Positions 52,764 to 62,226 of a DNA stretch of 64,000 bases are shown here, one piece after another. The stretch lies in NCBI RefSeq assembly GCF_001877785.1, contig NZ_MINN01000085.1, positions 372,001 to 436,000 on the forward strand. The letters are read 5' to 3'. Position numbers and translations under genes: made by a program. Below the pieces are notes generated by a model that saw nothing but the letters and a program-made list of their open reading frames with translations, was not told the DNA's origin and searched no databases. Within the stretch, counting starts at the first letter, position 1; every line of letters begins with the position of its first letter. This DNA comes from Rossellomorea aquimaris (GTDB lineage Bacteria > Bacillota > Bacilli > Bacillales > Bacillaceae_B).

Positions 52764-54686
52764 ATGGAAAGGTTCATACAATTCAACGATGAAACCATTG
52801 ATTCATTTCTATTTATGGAAATGGCGGATTTAGCCAAGACACTTTCAAGGAACGGGGATATGGAACTGAAATACGCCCCGTATTCTTATGTGGATTATAA
52901 GCAGCAAATCGTCTATGTCAGCCATTTCTGGGATCATCGGAAAAGGATGGATGAAGTCAACGGCTTAAAAAGCGATGTGTACCTGCGAACTGTCGGCAGC
53001 CTGACAGAAACTGATTACGAAGCAGTTGGGAACTATATCCGAAAAATCAAAAAGACTTCCATTCCCAAGTTTGCGAAGCAGTTGTTTGTCATGGGGGAGG
53101 ATTTGCGCCTCGAGGAAATCTGTAAATCCAAAAGACCGGGGACAAAGCAGGCATTTGAGACAAGAAGAGAGTTATACCGGCAGTATTTTCAGGCACAATT
53201 AAAAGTGAATTTGACCAAAAGTGTGTTCACTGACTCATTGTTCAATGCTTTATTTTTATTATTGAATGCCAAGTCTCCATTGGAGGAAGCACCCGCAATA
53301 AATGAGGAGATCGACTTGGCCATGCCGTATCTGCAGTCAGCAATCACAAGATTTTACGAAACGAATTCGACTTCCGATGTAGCCGGTATCTGCCTTCAGG
53401 TCATTGATGTGGTCGAGGAGATTGTGAGAAAAGATATGCTCAATGAATATTTTCACCTCCCGGAAGATGCACATGAACAAAATGATATTCCTGTCGACAA
53501 CTTTGAAGACATGAAACGAAAGGATCCACTGGCGAACCATGATGTCCTTGAGGAAGAAAGCACTGGTGACGAAGAAGTGATCGATGAAGAATTCCGCACC
53601 TGGCACAGAGAAACAGAAGACAAAGGTGAATCCTTTTTACAGTTCGATCTGGATCAGGGCTCGCAGTCAGACCTCATGGGTGAAGGCGTCCGGGAAGGCG
53701 ACGATGGCGACCAGGCCCTGGCGATGGTGCAGGGATCGGCTCAAGAGACCGAAAGAGAACAATATCAGAATGTAAAAGCAGCAGAGAAAGAACATGAAGA
53801 AATGAAGGGCGGAGGGGAAAATAAGTATGGCAGGGATAATCGATATGCCCTTCCTTACTTCCTTTACCCGGACATACCGACAGCCGAAGACCAGAGTGTT
53901 TACGGTAATTATAAATCAGCCATTGCTCCCTTACAGAAAAAACTGAAAAAAATGATTGAAAAGACGCTGGAGCATAAACGGATCCAGCCTCGGTCTGATT
54001 TGCACTTCGGACGCTTGAACAAGAAGCTGCTCCGCTTTCTGACAGATGATAATCCGAGACTGTTCTATAAAAAGCAGAATCCATCATCTGAAATTGATGC
54101 AGTCTTTTCCCTCCTTGTCGATTGTTCGGGTTCAATGTTCGATAAAATGGATCAAACGAAGCTGGGAATCACTTTATTCCATGAATCTTTGAAGTCTGTT
54201 CGTGTACCTCACGAAGTGGTCGGGTTCTGGGAAGATACCAATCGGGCAACAAAGACACATCAGCCTAATTATCTGAAACCTGTATTGGAATACACTTCTT
54301 CTTTAAAGCCATCCTCAGGAGCGGAAATCATGCAGCTCGAGCCTGAAGAAGACAACAGGGACGGGTTTGCCATCCGATTGATGACCGAGCGGATTTTAAG
54401 AAGGAACGAGAAACAGAAATTCCTCCTAGTCTTCTCTGACGGCGAACCTGCAGCGATGGAATATGATCAAAACGGGATCGTCGATACGCATGAAGCAGTG
54501 TTGGATGCAAGGAAGCAGGGAATCGAAGTCATCAATGTGTTCCTATCGAATGGACCGATTGATGAAGGACAGCGGAATACCATCCAGAACATCTACGGCA
54601 ATTACAGCATCCTTGTTTCAGATATCGAGGAACTGCCGGATGTGTTATTCCCGCTGCTGCGTAAATTGTTGTATAAAAGCATCTGA
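52764..54686 (+). CDS. VWA-domain protein (YojO/NorD-like), MoxR partner
   Basis: 640 residues. The last third is a von Willebrand factor A domain with a MIDAS metal site, LLVDCSGSMFDKMD (D453, S455, S457), and LLVFSDGEPA further on. A long acidic central stretch (~200-360) may be unstructured. The N-terminal part is helical. It should work with the ATPase coded just before it; the substrate is unknown. ATG 52764 follows GAGGGA; the frame could begin earlier only by overlapping the previous gene. Confidence 0.85.
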   Translation: MERFIQFNDETIDSFLFMEMADLAKTLSRNGDMELKYAPYSYVDYKQQIVYVSHFWDHRKRMDEVNGLKSDVYLRTVGSLTETDYEAVGNYIRKIKKTSIPKFAKQLFVMGEDLRLEEICKSKRPGTKQAFETRRELYRQYFQAQLKVNLTKSVFTDSLFNALFLLLNAKSPLEEAPAINEEIDLAMPYLQSAITRFYETNSTSDVAGICLQVIDVVEEIVRKDMLNEYFHLPEDAHEQNDIPVDNFEDMKRKDPLANHDVLEEESTGDEEVIDEEFRTWHRETEDKGESFLQFDLDQGSQSDLMGEGVREGDDGDQALAMVQGSAQETEREQYQNVKAAEKEHEEMKGGGENKYGRDNRYALPYFLYPDIPTAEDQSVYGNYKSAIAPLQKKLKKMIEKTLEHKRIQPRSDLHFGRLNKKLLRFLTDDNPRLFYKKQNPSSEIDAVFSLLVDCSGSMFDKMDQTKLGITLFHESLKSVRVPHEVVGFWEDTNRATKTHQPNYLKPVLEYTSSLKPSSGAEIMQLEPEEDNRDGFAIRLMTERILRRNEKQKFLLVFSDGEPAAMEYDQNGIVDTHEAVLDARKQGIEVINVFLSNGPIDEGQRNTIQNIYGNYSILVSDIEELPDVLFPLLRKLLYKSI

Positions 54687-54728
54687 CTTGATGCAGACGC
54701 TGAGAAATATCTTATATCTAATTGAAAA

Positions 54729-54777
54729 AAACCGAACTAATTTGACTTTTGGCAAGCAAATTAGTTCGGTTTATTTT
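54729..54777 (+). terminator. Terminator after the VWA gene
   Basis: AAACCGAACTAATTTG pairs with CAAATTAGTTCGGTTT; the stem resembles the terminator of the repeat element. Confidence 0.85.
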
Positions 54778-54812
54778 AGTAAGGTACCATCATAATTTTC
54801 ATTTTCTAACGT

Positions 54813-54862
54813 TTGATTGGAGTGCAAGACTTCGCTTTCTGCGGGCAGCCCGTGATCCTGCG
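54813..54862 (+). repeat. Hybrid fragment of the outer repeat
   Basis: TTGATTGGAGTGCAAG is followed directly by CTTCGCTTTC...GCGGG, the reverse complement of the right arm. So this copy joins a left arm to an inverted right arm, a rearranged remnant. Confidence 0.5.
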
Positions 54863-54919
54863 TCCTCTTCTAAGGGCGAACTGTCTGGATTCAGGATTCG
54901 TTACGTTGTCAGAAAATGG

Positions 54920-54962
54920 AGAGGGACGGACTTCTTGTGATGAGGTCCGTCCCTCTTTTTTG
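54920..54962 (+). terminator. Strong hairpin with T run of unknown origin
   Basis: GAGGGACGGAC and GTCCGTCCCTC pair and a T run follows. No gene precedes it closely, so it may end a small untranslated RNA or be a relic. Confidence 0.6.
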
Positions 54963-55102
54963 GCAGTGGGGGACTGTTCCTGGTTTCCTCTTCTTCTTTT
55001 TTTGAGAATAAAGGGTACCATCCTTCAAGCTGGGGCTGGTATCGGATTAAAAAGAAGGATAAGAGCGGTCACCAGTCATCCAAATTCCTGCAGAAGGAAA
55101 AA

Positions 55103-55210
55103 TACGAGCCACTTTCAGGATTTACGAGCCATTTTTAAGAAATACGAGCCACTTTCAAGATTTACAATCCACTTTTTAAAAATACGAGCCACTTCACCCG
55201 TTTTTCAAGC
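55103..55210 (+). repeat. Array of five to six 20-bp repeats
   Basis: TACGAGCCA (once TACAATCCA) starts at 55103, 55123, 55143, 55163 and 55183, exactly 20 bp apart; a worn sixth (TTCAAGCAA) lies at 55204. In reverse the core is TGGCTCGTA, resembling TGCTCGA of the 18244 array. It lies in an otherwise gene-poor stretch, 54687-55392. Confidence 0.8.
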
Positions 55211-55285
55211 AACTTGTCGAATAATCTTTAGGCAGCTGCCGCACACCTGGTGTGTAGAAGCTATTATTCGATGACAGGGGTTTAA

Positions 55286-55372
55286 ATGCTCAATAGCGAA
55301 TTGTCTTCTGCCCTTGCAGAAAAGCAGTACGATGCGATTACCGATGAGATTGCGGTTAGTGAAGAAAAATAA
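55286..55372 (+). other. Possible 28-residue reading frame
   Basis: ATG 55286 with AGGGG close upstream reads MLNSELSSALAEKQYDAITD... to TAA at a terminator. The ribosome binding site is weak; it may be the worn end of a larger gene. Low confidence. Confidence 0.3.
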
Positions 55373-55400
55373 GAGGCGCCCGCGGGCGCCTCTTATTTTT
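55370..55400. terminator. Bidirectional terminator
   Basis: AAGAGGCGCCC and GGGCGCCTCTT make a stem, with T and A runs, at the end of the TelA gene on the minus strand. Confidence 0.8.
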
Positions 55401-56529
55401 TGATTTCCATCAGCTTTTGTTTTAACTCCTGTTCCATTACAGCCATATCCTGTTCTGCCTGGAGACGCTTCTGGCGTCCTTCTGCCTGGATGGTTAATGT
55501 CTCTTCGATTGTGGCGATTAAATTTTCCTGGGTTTTCTTGAGGGTTTCCACATCGATGATGCCCCGTTCATTTTCTCTTGCGGTTTCGATACTGTTTGTT
55601 TTCAGCATTTCCGAGTTCTTCAGCAGAAGATCATTGGTCGTCTGGGAAACCTGCTTCTGGGCCGTCACCGCTTTTTGTTGATTTAAGAGGGTGAGGGCAA
55701 TCGCGATCTGGTTTTTCCACAACGGGATCGCTGTAAGGATAGACGCCTGGATCTTTTCCGCCAGTGCCTGATTGGTATTCTGGATCAACCGTATTTGCGG
55801 AGCGGATTGAATCGTCATCTGCCTGCTCAGTTTAAGGTCGTGGATCCGCTTGTCGAGGCGGTCCAGGAATTGCATCGTATCGTTCACTTCCTGGAAAATC
55901 AATTCGTCACCTGATTCCTCTGCCTTTCTTCTGAGTGAAGGAAGGAGGGTGTGCTGAATCTCATCCCGCTTGATTTCCGCTGCGGCGATGTAAATATTCA
56001 GTGCCTGAAAGTAATCCTTATTCTTATCATAGAGTGTTTCGAGCAGCCTGTTGTCATCAAGCAAGGTTTTCTGAGAATGTTCCAGTCTTACAGAGATGCG
56101 GTCGATCTGGGATCCGATCTTTTGATATTTAGAGAGTACTTCCTGTATTGAAGAAGATACTTTCCTGAACAATTTTTTGAAGATCCCTTTTTGCTTCGAA
56201 TTCAGTTCATCGGGATTCATCTGCTCCAATTTTTTCATCAGGTCGCTCAATACATCCCCGATCGGCCCGATATCCCTCTTCTGCACATGCTCAAGCATTG
56301 AATGGGAGAAGCTCGACAGCTGGTTTTGTGCAGCGGTTCCGTATTTCAGGATCGCCTCGTAGTCCTTGTAATCGATCTGCTCGGCAAGTTGTCTGGCCTT
56401 GGCCTGCTGTTCTTTCGGCAGACGGTCCAATAATGCAGGCGCAGTTTCGGTTTTTCTATCCTGATCATCAGAGAAGGGATTGGAAAGGAGCTGATCCAGC
56501 TCGTTAAGCTCTTGACGTTGTTCCATCAT
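55393..56529 (-). CDS. TelA/YaaN-family toxic anion resistance protein
   Basis: 378 residues, soluble and mostly helical. TelA family proteins were named for tellurite resistance; in Bacilli the homologue YaaN is not proved to act on anions. QYTSQ-type blocks such as [37 protein letters not shown] and [18 protein letters not shown] are conserved family sequences. It lies 14 bp downstream of xpaC, as in B. subtilis xpaC-yaaN. Confidence 0.87.
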   Translation of the reverse strand: MMEQRQELNELDQLLSNPFSDDQDRKTETAPALLDRLPKEQQAKARQLAEQIDYKDYEAILKYGTAAQNQLSSFSHSMLEHVQKRDIGPIGDVLSDLMKKLEQMNPDELNSKQKGIFKKLFRKVSSSIQEVLSKYQKIGSQIDRISVRLEHSQKTLLDDNRLLETLYDKNKDYFQALNIYIAAAEIKRDEIQHTLLPSLRRKAEESGDELIFQEVNDTMQFLDRLDKRIHDLKLSRQMTIQSAPQIRLIQNTNQALAEKIQASILTAIPLWKNQIAIALTLLNQQKAVTAQKQVSQTTNDLLLKNSEMLKTNSIETARENERGIIDVETLKKTQENLIATIEETLTIQAEGRQKRLQAEQDMAVMEQELKQKLMEIKK

Positions 56530-56543
56530 AAAACCTCCATCAT

Positions 56544-57173
56544 CTATTTTAAATCTTTATTTTGTGTAAGATGTTTGTTAGCGAAAGTCAATTCCATTTT
56601 CAAGTGATCCATATCATCTGCCACCACCATCTGCAGATCCTTCTCCAATGATTCAATCAGTTCATCCAGGGTGGAGCGGGTCTGCTGGAGGGAAAGGAAA
56701 GTATCCTGGCTTTTGCCCGGCTGTGAAGCAAGGAATGTATATTTCTCTGTCAGTTCCACAACGGAATCCAGATGATAGTAGAAAAATGATTCAGCCGAGT
56801 AATAACGCTTGGGATCCTTTGAGACCAATTGGAAGATCTTCCGTGTCAGCCGGTTGATCTCCAGGATCTGCTTGAAAGCGCCAAGCGACCGCACCTTAAG
56901 CTGCTGTTTCTGAAGCCGTTTGACTTTTTCTTTCGCTTCTTTTAAATTCTTGCCGATGTACCGATATTCCTTTCTGCTCAACCCTTTTTTATTCAGCCAT
57001 ACGCTCCGCTGAATTTCCTTTATCGTAAAAAAGGATGCGATACCGGTCGCGGCCCCTGCAAGCAGCGTGAGCGGGAAGCCGATATCAAACGCCAGTAAAT
57101 ACACGACAAAACTGGTACTTCCGATTGTAATGGAGACAACACTTCTCAAGAGAAAGTGCAAAAAAGTATTCAT
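56544..57173 (-). CDS. xpaC: XpaC-like membrane-associated protein
   Basis: 209 residues. Two hydrophobic segments at the start (about 11-50) precede a helical cytoplasmic part with many Lys, Glu and Gln. XpaC was described as hydrolysing 5-bromo-4-chloroindolyl phosphate in B. subtilis, though its real role is unclear. The neighbouring TelA gene gives the normal xpaC-yaaN pair. The start ATG follows GGGGTAGATGA. Confidence 0.85.
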   Translation of the reverse strand: MNTFLHFLLRSVVSITIGSTSFVVYLLAFDIGFPLTLLAGAATGIASFFTIKEIQRSVWLNKKGLSRKEYRYIGKNLKEAKEKVKRLQKQQLKVRSLGAFKQILEINRLTRKIFQLVSKDPKRYYSAESFFYYHLDSVVELTEKYTFLASQPGKSQDTFLSLQQTRSTLDELIESLEKDLQMVVADDMDHLKMELTFANKHLTQNKDLK

Positions 57174-57419
57174 TTCATCTACCCCTTAATAGAATGCTTA
57201 CCTTTTATACGTTGAAGTGACTGAAAAAGTTTCATGCAGTTACTAATATTGTACCAGAAGTAGGGGGGACGGGCATACTTCCCAAAAGGACTGAAGCAAT
57301 TATTTTGTAAGGAATTGACATCATTCTTTCAATTATATAACAAATGAACGATTTGTGATTAAAGTATCATTTTTTTGATAAAATGGTTTAGTAGATTGAC
57401 GGGACAGGTGTGTGAAGAT

Positions 57420-58583
57420 ATGAAGAAAACGTTATTGCTGATGACCATCATGCTATTCTGGGTATTTTCGACTATGGCATCGGCACAAACTAATACAGCA
57501 AAAAAGCCTGATACTCTTTTTAGTAAATCGGCTGTATTGATAGATTCAGAAACGGGAAGCGTTCTTTATTCCAAGGGTGCCCATAAGAAAATGAACCCTG
57601 CCAGTATTACGAAGATCGCTACAGCTATATATGCGCTTGAAAACAGCAGCCTTGAAGAAACAGTCACTGTCAGTGAACGGGCAGCCGGGACGGAAGGATC
57701 CACTGTCTATCTGCTTCCGGGAGAGAGGATATCCATGGAGCAGCTGCTGCAGGGGTTGATGGTCAACTCGGGGAATGATGCTGCCGTCGCGATCGCGGAG
57801 CATACTGAGGGATCTGTTGAGGGATTTACAGATAAACTGAATCGTTTCCTGAAGGATGAAGTCGGGGTTAAGGATACGCACTTCGAGAATCCCCATGGTC
57901 TTTATGATAAGAATCATTATACGACCGCCTACGATATGGCCAAGATCACAAGCTATGCAATGAAAAACGAGACGTTCAGGGATATCTTTGATATCGATAC
58001 TCTGGAATGGTCCACTGAAAGCTGGAAGACCACCCTTTACAACCACCATAAAATGGTCAAGGGAGAAATGCCTTATCCCGAAGTGACAGGCGGGAAGAAC
58101 GGATTTGTACCTGAAGCCAATCATACCCTGGTGACTTCTGCCGAAAATGATGGTGTATCGGTTGTCGCCGTAACGATGGATGCACAGAGTAAAAGGGCCA
58201 TATATGCGGATACACGCTCACTTCTTGATTACGGATTGAATCATTTTACGAGGACGTTTGTATCAAAGGACAGTGACTTTCAAACAGAAAACGGCTCCTA
58301 CAAATTGCAATCAGACTTCTATTATACAAAGCCGTTCAACCAATCGGTGAATGAAGTGGTCGACACGAACGGCACGTTGACCATATTTAACGAAGACAAT
58401 GAAGAGATTGCTTCCACCAAGCTGCATGCTGTTAACCGCTCCGATAAAAAACAGCAGGTGCTGGCATCGAATCATCACAGTGAATGGGAGTATTCATCCT
58501 TTTTTTATCCTTTATTCCTTTATATGATCATCCTTGTGATAGCAGGTATTTCAATGATGAGATTACGGGAACGGGAATATTAG
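57420..58583 (+). CDS. Penicillin-binding D-alanyl-D-alanine carboxypeptidase-like protein
   Basis: About 387 residues. A signal peptide (MKKTLLLMTIMLFWVFSTMASA) precedes the S11 peptidase fold with SITK (S62, K65) and SGN (S117). The third motif reads KNG (K226) where the family has KTG; the threonine is missing. A final hydrophobic segment (~355-377) anchors it. It would trim pentapeptide in peptidoglycan, if active. The start follows CAGGTGTGTGAAGAT. A terminator in a repeat follows. Confidence 0.87.
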   Translation: MKKTLLLMTIMLFWVFSTMASAQTNTAKKPDTLFSKSAVLIDSETGSVLYSKGAHKKMNPASITKIATAIYALENSSLEETVTVSERAAGTEGSTVYLLPGERISMEQLLQGLMVNSGNDAAVAIAEHTEGSVEGFTDKLNRFLKDEVGVKDTHFENPHGLYDKNHYTTAYDMAKITSYAMKNETFRDIFDIDTLEWSTESWKTTLYNHHKMVKGEMPYPEVTGGKNGFVPEANHTLVTSAENDGVSVVAVTMDAQSKRAIYADTRSLLDYGLNHFTRTFVSKDSDFQTENGSYKLQSDFYYTKPFNQSVNEVVDTNGTLTIFNEDNEEIASTKLHAVNRSDKKQQVLASNHHSEWEYSSFFYPLFLYMIILVIAGISMMRLREREY

Positions 58584-58604
58584 AAGTCTCAGGTATTGAA
58601 AAAA

Positions 58605-58871
58605 AGAAAAAGGCTGGGACCAAAGTAAAACCCGAACCGGTTTGCATTATAAAAGGCAAATCGGTTCGGGTTTTAAATTTATTTAATGAGATTTAGATTT
58701 AAGTATAATCCAGCGGTTGATTGGAGTGCAGGACGAAGACTCCTATCAGAAAAGCTGAAGGGTTTTGCTCAGAGGTGTTTGGCTTATACATGTGCTCTAA
58801 GCCCTGAAGCTGGACAGTTACCACTTTGACGAAAAAGTTCCCGCGGAAAGCTTAGTCTTGCACGAAAATCA
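58605..58871 (+). repeat. Composite repeat, left part with outer repeat (partial)
   Basis: AAAAAGGCTGGGACCAAAGT (left end) is followed by the terminator (58627-58676), the TTGATTGGAGTGCA outer repeat (58716), a hairpin element with its centre deleted (58749-58815), and the arm TTGCACGAAAATCA. The right end is absent. Confidence 0.65.
58627..58676 (+). terminator. Terminator in the repeat after the carboxypeptidase gene
   Basis: AAAACCCGAACCGGTTTGC pairs with GCAAATCGGTTCGGGTTTT. Confidence 0.8.
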
Positions 58872-58905
58872 TTAACGGTATTAATTTATGACTTTGTATC
58901 TTTTT

Positions 58906-59352
58906 TTAATCCACAATGATATACCCGATCATCGGGCCGCTTTGTTCCATCGTTGTATGTGCTTCACAAACGATGCGGTAGGTTCCTTCTTTGGAGAACG
59001 TGACGTCGACAACTGTTTCTTTGCCTTTTTCAACCGTGCCTTTGATGTTTGTCCCTTCAATGTGGAACGGGTGGGCTTTGCCGTTTACACCATGAATCCG
59101 AAGCTGGATGCGTTTATCCTTTTCAACGACGATTGTACCGGGATCCCAGCGGTAGGATTCGATTTCTTTCCCATCGTCGGTCTTCGACTTGAATTCCCCT
59201 GTCACCAGCTCGAAGGTCTGTACATCGGCTGGATCCATTGAAACCGTAGGATATGAATTTGATTTGTAAGCCCAGATGGATCCCAGACTGATAATCAAAA
59301 GGGTGAAAAAGATAACGATAAGGGATGATTTCTTCAACACTAAAAATTTCAA
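58906..59352 (-). CDS. Cupredoxin-domain protein
   Basis: 148 residues. An N-terminal hydrophobic segment (8-27) anchors or exports it. The rest is a cupredoxin barrel with copper-ligand candidates His in HPFHIEG and CEAHTTMEQSGPM (Cys, His, Met), as in type 1 copper or CuA-like sites. It would bind copper outside the membrane, perhaps as an electron carrier or copper chaperone. No partner gene is beside it. Confidence 0.82.
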   Translation of the reverse strand: MKFLVLKKSSLIVIFFTLLIISLGSIWAYKSNSYPTVSMDPADVQTFELVTGEFKSKTDDGKEIESYRWDPGTIVVEKDKRIQLRIHGVNGKAHPFHIEGTNIKGTVEKGKETVVDVTFSKEGTYRIVCEAHTTMEQSGPMIGYIIVD

Positions 59353-59515
59353 ACTTTCTCCTCCTTATTAAATGTATAGAACAGCCATTGTTTTATTGTT
59401 ATGCATGAAGGGGAGAGAACTTGTCTAATTAATATGAAGGAGTACCCATTCGGTTTTCTTGATTTTCATTTGAAGTGATGTAAAATAGTTTGGGAAGAAT
59501 AAGGAGGGTGAAGCA

Positions 59516-59863
59516 TTGGAACCAATAAGGAAAGTGATTCTGACCAGAAGCGATGCGGAGCCGTGGTGGTTTTTTGAAGACTGGCAAAAGGATATCGTCA
59601 AAATATGGGAATATGAAAAGGAATCGGAGGCCATTCAAAAATATAAGACAGAAATCTCACGATTGAGAAATAAATTCCCCAATGTCAAAACCAAGAATTA
59701 TCAATCAATCGTCTTTTGGAATCCAGAAGAAATGGAATTCTGTGAAGCATGTGACGATGATGTGCAAATCTATCACGGCATCATTTTATTTGAAGATGAA
59801 CAGCCGATGAAAGTGGATGAAAAATTAAAAGGAGAATTAAAAGTCCTGATTGAAAACGATTAA
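59516..59863 (+). CDS. DUF1033-family protein
   Basis: 115 residues. ILTRSDAEPWWFFEDWQKDI is the family's typical opening (TRSDaEPWWFF). Soluble, function unknown. TTG start after AAGGAGGGTGAAGCA. Its stop lies about 45 bases before the end of the minus-strand ger operon, so the two are convergent. Confidence 0.85.
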   Translation: MEPIRKVILTRSDAEPWWFFEDWQKDIVKIWEYEKESEAIQKYKTEISRLRNKFPNVKTKNYQSIVFWNPEEMEFCEACDDDVQIYHGIILFEDEQPMKVDEKLKGELKVLIEND

Positions 59864-59906
59864 AGGGATGCAGGTCGATACTGCATTCCTTCTTTCTTGT
59901 TCATCT

Positions 59907-61064
59907 TTAATCAGTGACCCCGGTCCTCTTGAGATTCATATGAACGCTTACGTCGAATGCTGCATCTTTATATAGATTGTCCCACTCTTCCTGGGTAAGG
60001 GATTCATGGCTTCTTACCGTTCTGTATTCCATCCCGAAACCAATCGGGTCCACATTGTTTTCCTGGAGCATCTTGATGGTACTCTCGATTTTCTTCTCTA
60101 TATATTGAGCAGCCTCCCTTTCTACCAATGCATGCACTTCGGGATCAGAAAGCTTTAGTTTCTCTGTGACTTCCTGAAGACGCACTTCCATGTCCAGTTC
60201 TATAGTAAAGTGGGGTTTTTTCTGCTTGGCTGCCTTGATTTTGTGCCGGGAATGGATGCTGTCAAAAACGAAATAAAGTTTTTCTCCCATGTCAGCTTTT
60301 TCTATTCCGGATTGATCTTTCTCTGAAAGATGGTCTTTAAAGGCTTCCATCTTTAAACCTGCCTCGAGACTTCCTGAAGAATGATAATTTTCAATGAGGC
60401 CTCTAATATAAAACATATCTTCCTCGTCTATTTCTTTCACAAATCGATCCCTGTGGAAGAGGGCGAACCCTCCAACTCCCAGTGATCCTTCTGAAGAAGT
60501 GAGCATAGGTAGGATGGGGTCTTTACCGACGCTGCCGTAATCAGTGATGAATTCCTGAAGGGTGGGGGCGATCATGAGCTCACTTTCCACATTCTGTCTC
60601 ACTAGATTATAAAGATAGGTTCCTCTGTTTGAATACTTTTCAGCAAGGGGATATTTCAGCAGTTCTTCTGCTGTGGTGTCAGAAACGGCCAAGTATACCA
60701 TATTCCCGATTGCAGAATCCCTTTCAAGCGTATCGACCAGCTGGGAGATGCCGCTTTCAGCAAGTTCCCTGCCGTAAATGGCAATCCTCAGCTGGCCCGA
60801 TGCCAGCTTGTGATCAGTATCCAGATTTTCAGTTAACCGAATCCCCTTAGAGGTATTGGCTTCTCCGGTTAATATCTTCTCAACATCCTCCATAGCCGGG
60901 TTGAATTGATATAGAACCAGCGTTCCAATTAATTTCTCTTCGTCATTTTCATCATATCCGACCGCGGTGATCAACCCTAATTTTTCGAGATATTTATTTT
61001 CAACGCATCCTGCGAGTAATAAGAGAGTGATGAGTGACAAAGTCAACAGGCAGAATCTTTTCAT
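59907..61064 (-). CDS. GerC-family germination receptor lipoprotein, C subunit (operon 2)
   Basis: 385 residues. The signal peptide MKRFCLLTLSLITLLLLAGC ends in a lipobox (C20). VENKYLEKLGLITAVGYDEND continues; it lacks the CWD residues seen in operon 1 but has the general GerC shape, with LASGQLRIAIYGRELAESGI in the middle. It is third in the minus-strand A-B-C operon, two bases after the B gene. The C-terminal part (YKDAAFDVSVHMNLKRTG) is as in GerKC. Confidence 0.9.
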   Translation of the reverse strand: MKRFCLLTLSLITLLLLAGCVENKYLEKLGLITAVGYDENDEEKLIGTLVLYQFNPAMEDVEKILTGEANTSKGIRLTENLDTDHKLASGQLRIAIYGRELAESGISQLVDTLERDSAIGNMVYLAVSDTTAEELLKYPLAEKYSNRGTYLYNLVRQNVESELMIAPTLQEFITDYGSVGKDPILPMLTSSEGSLGVGGFALFHRDRFVKEIDEEDMFYIRGLIENYHSSGSLEAGLKMEAFKDHLSEKDQSGIEKADMGEKLYFVFDSIHSRHKIKAAKQKKPHFTIELDMEVRLQEVTEKLKLSDPEVHALVEREAAQYIEKKIESTIKMLQENNVDPIGFGMEYRTVRSHESLTQEEWDNLYKDAAFDVSVHMNLKRTGVTD

Positions 61065-61066
61065 CC

Positions 61067-62170
61067 TTAACTCCTTTCCTTGGTAACTGCTTGTTTTAGT
61101 TTAACGACTAAATAAAGAATGCAAGGATAGATGAACGTCAACACAAAACTTACAGTCCCCACCTTGTCAGTAAACGTATTCATCATGAGTCTATCATCAA
61201 TGAAAAAGCTTCCGGCAATCAGTGCGGCCGCGAAACAATAGATGGTTTTTTTCTGGGATAAATTGAATACCCGCTTGACCCCTCTTGTTGCTGTCCAGAA
61301 ATAGATGCATAAATTCGGGAGTATGACGAGCATCCAGAAAGATACAGCAATGAATTCAAAACGTTCAAGATTGGGTATCCTTACGATCTTGAACATCGAA
61401 AGCACCGGCCAAATCGTCTTCAGAAGGGATTCCTGAGAGAAGAAACCAATGCTGACCGCAGTGACCAGGGTCATTAAAAATACGCTATACCAGGAGCCGG
61501 CCAACGCATATTTCAAGACATCCTTTTTCTCTTTGACATATGGATAGATGAACAGGATCAATTCAAATCCGATCAAGGAAAAGCTGAGCTTGAACAACCC
61601 CGTTATATGCTCTTTAAATGATGAGGTGAAGACGGGCTGAAGGTGATTGAGGTCCATATGTTTGACCGGGGTATAAATCATCAGTACCAGCCACAATGTT
61701 AACAGAAGTCCGATGAAGGTGACACCGACTACGACCCGGATTCCGCCAAGTACCGCATAACACGTCAAGAACACCAGGAAAGATATCAGGAGCCAAGTCG
61801 GCATCTTCGGGAATACCCATGCCTGTACCATTTCTGTATAATTCATCATGATGATGTAGGTCACTGTTAAGTAATAGAGGATATACACGCTGTTAAACAA
61901 AGGGCTCAGCCATTTTCCATATACATCATAATGAATGCCGAATAAATCTGCACCTGAATAGGACGCAAGCAATCTCGTCATGATGAAAATCACGATGGTC
62001 ATCACGATTCCTGCAGCGATGATGGTGATCCATGCATCCTGCTTCGATTCCATGAAGACGATCCTCGGGACGCCTGCAATACCTACACCAACTTGGGCAG
62101 TATGAAGGATGAAAGCGACCAGAAAAGCATTGAACAGTAAATTTTTTTGGGGTTCCGGATTGACCTTCAT
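61067..62170 (-). CDS. GerB-family germination receptor, B subunit (operon 2)
   Basis: About 367 residues, ten membrane segments. AFLVAFILHTAQVGVGIAGVPRIVF is the TM1 motif of germination permeases. Its pocket differs from that of operon 1, so it may sense a different germinant. ATG 62170 follows AAAGGGTG; a start seven codons earlier is possible but less well placed. It lies 56 bp downstream of the A gene. Confidence 0.9.
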   Translation of the reverse strand: MKVNPEPQKNLLFNAFLVAFILHTAQVGVGIAGVPRIVFMESKQDAWITIIAAGIVMTIVIFIMTRLLASYSGADLFGIHYDVYGKWLSPLFNSVYILYYLTVTYIIMMNYTEMVQAWVFPKMPTWLLISFLVFLTCYAVLGGIRVVVGVTFIGLLLTLWLVLMIYTPVKHMDLNHLQPVFTSSFKEHITGLFKLSFSLIGFELILFIYPYVKEKKDVLKYALAGSWYSVFLMTLVTAVSIGFFSQESLLKTIWPVLSMFKIVRIPNLERFEFIAVSFWMLVILPNLCIYFWTATRGVKRVFNLSQKKTIYCFAAALIAGSFFIDDRLMMNTFTDKVGTVSFVLTFIYPCILYLVVKLKQAVTKERS

Positions 62171-62226
62171 GCATTTCACCCTTTCCTTCACTCCAGTTTA
62201 ATCATTCAGTCCCGGCAAGCCTGGCA

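Noticed and set aside
54813..55274. 153-codon frame across repeat remnants and the 20-bp array
   Set aside because: Begins inside a rearranged repeat, crosses a terminator hairpin and the array; no ribosome binding site.
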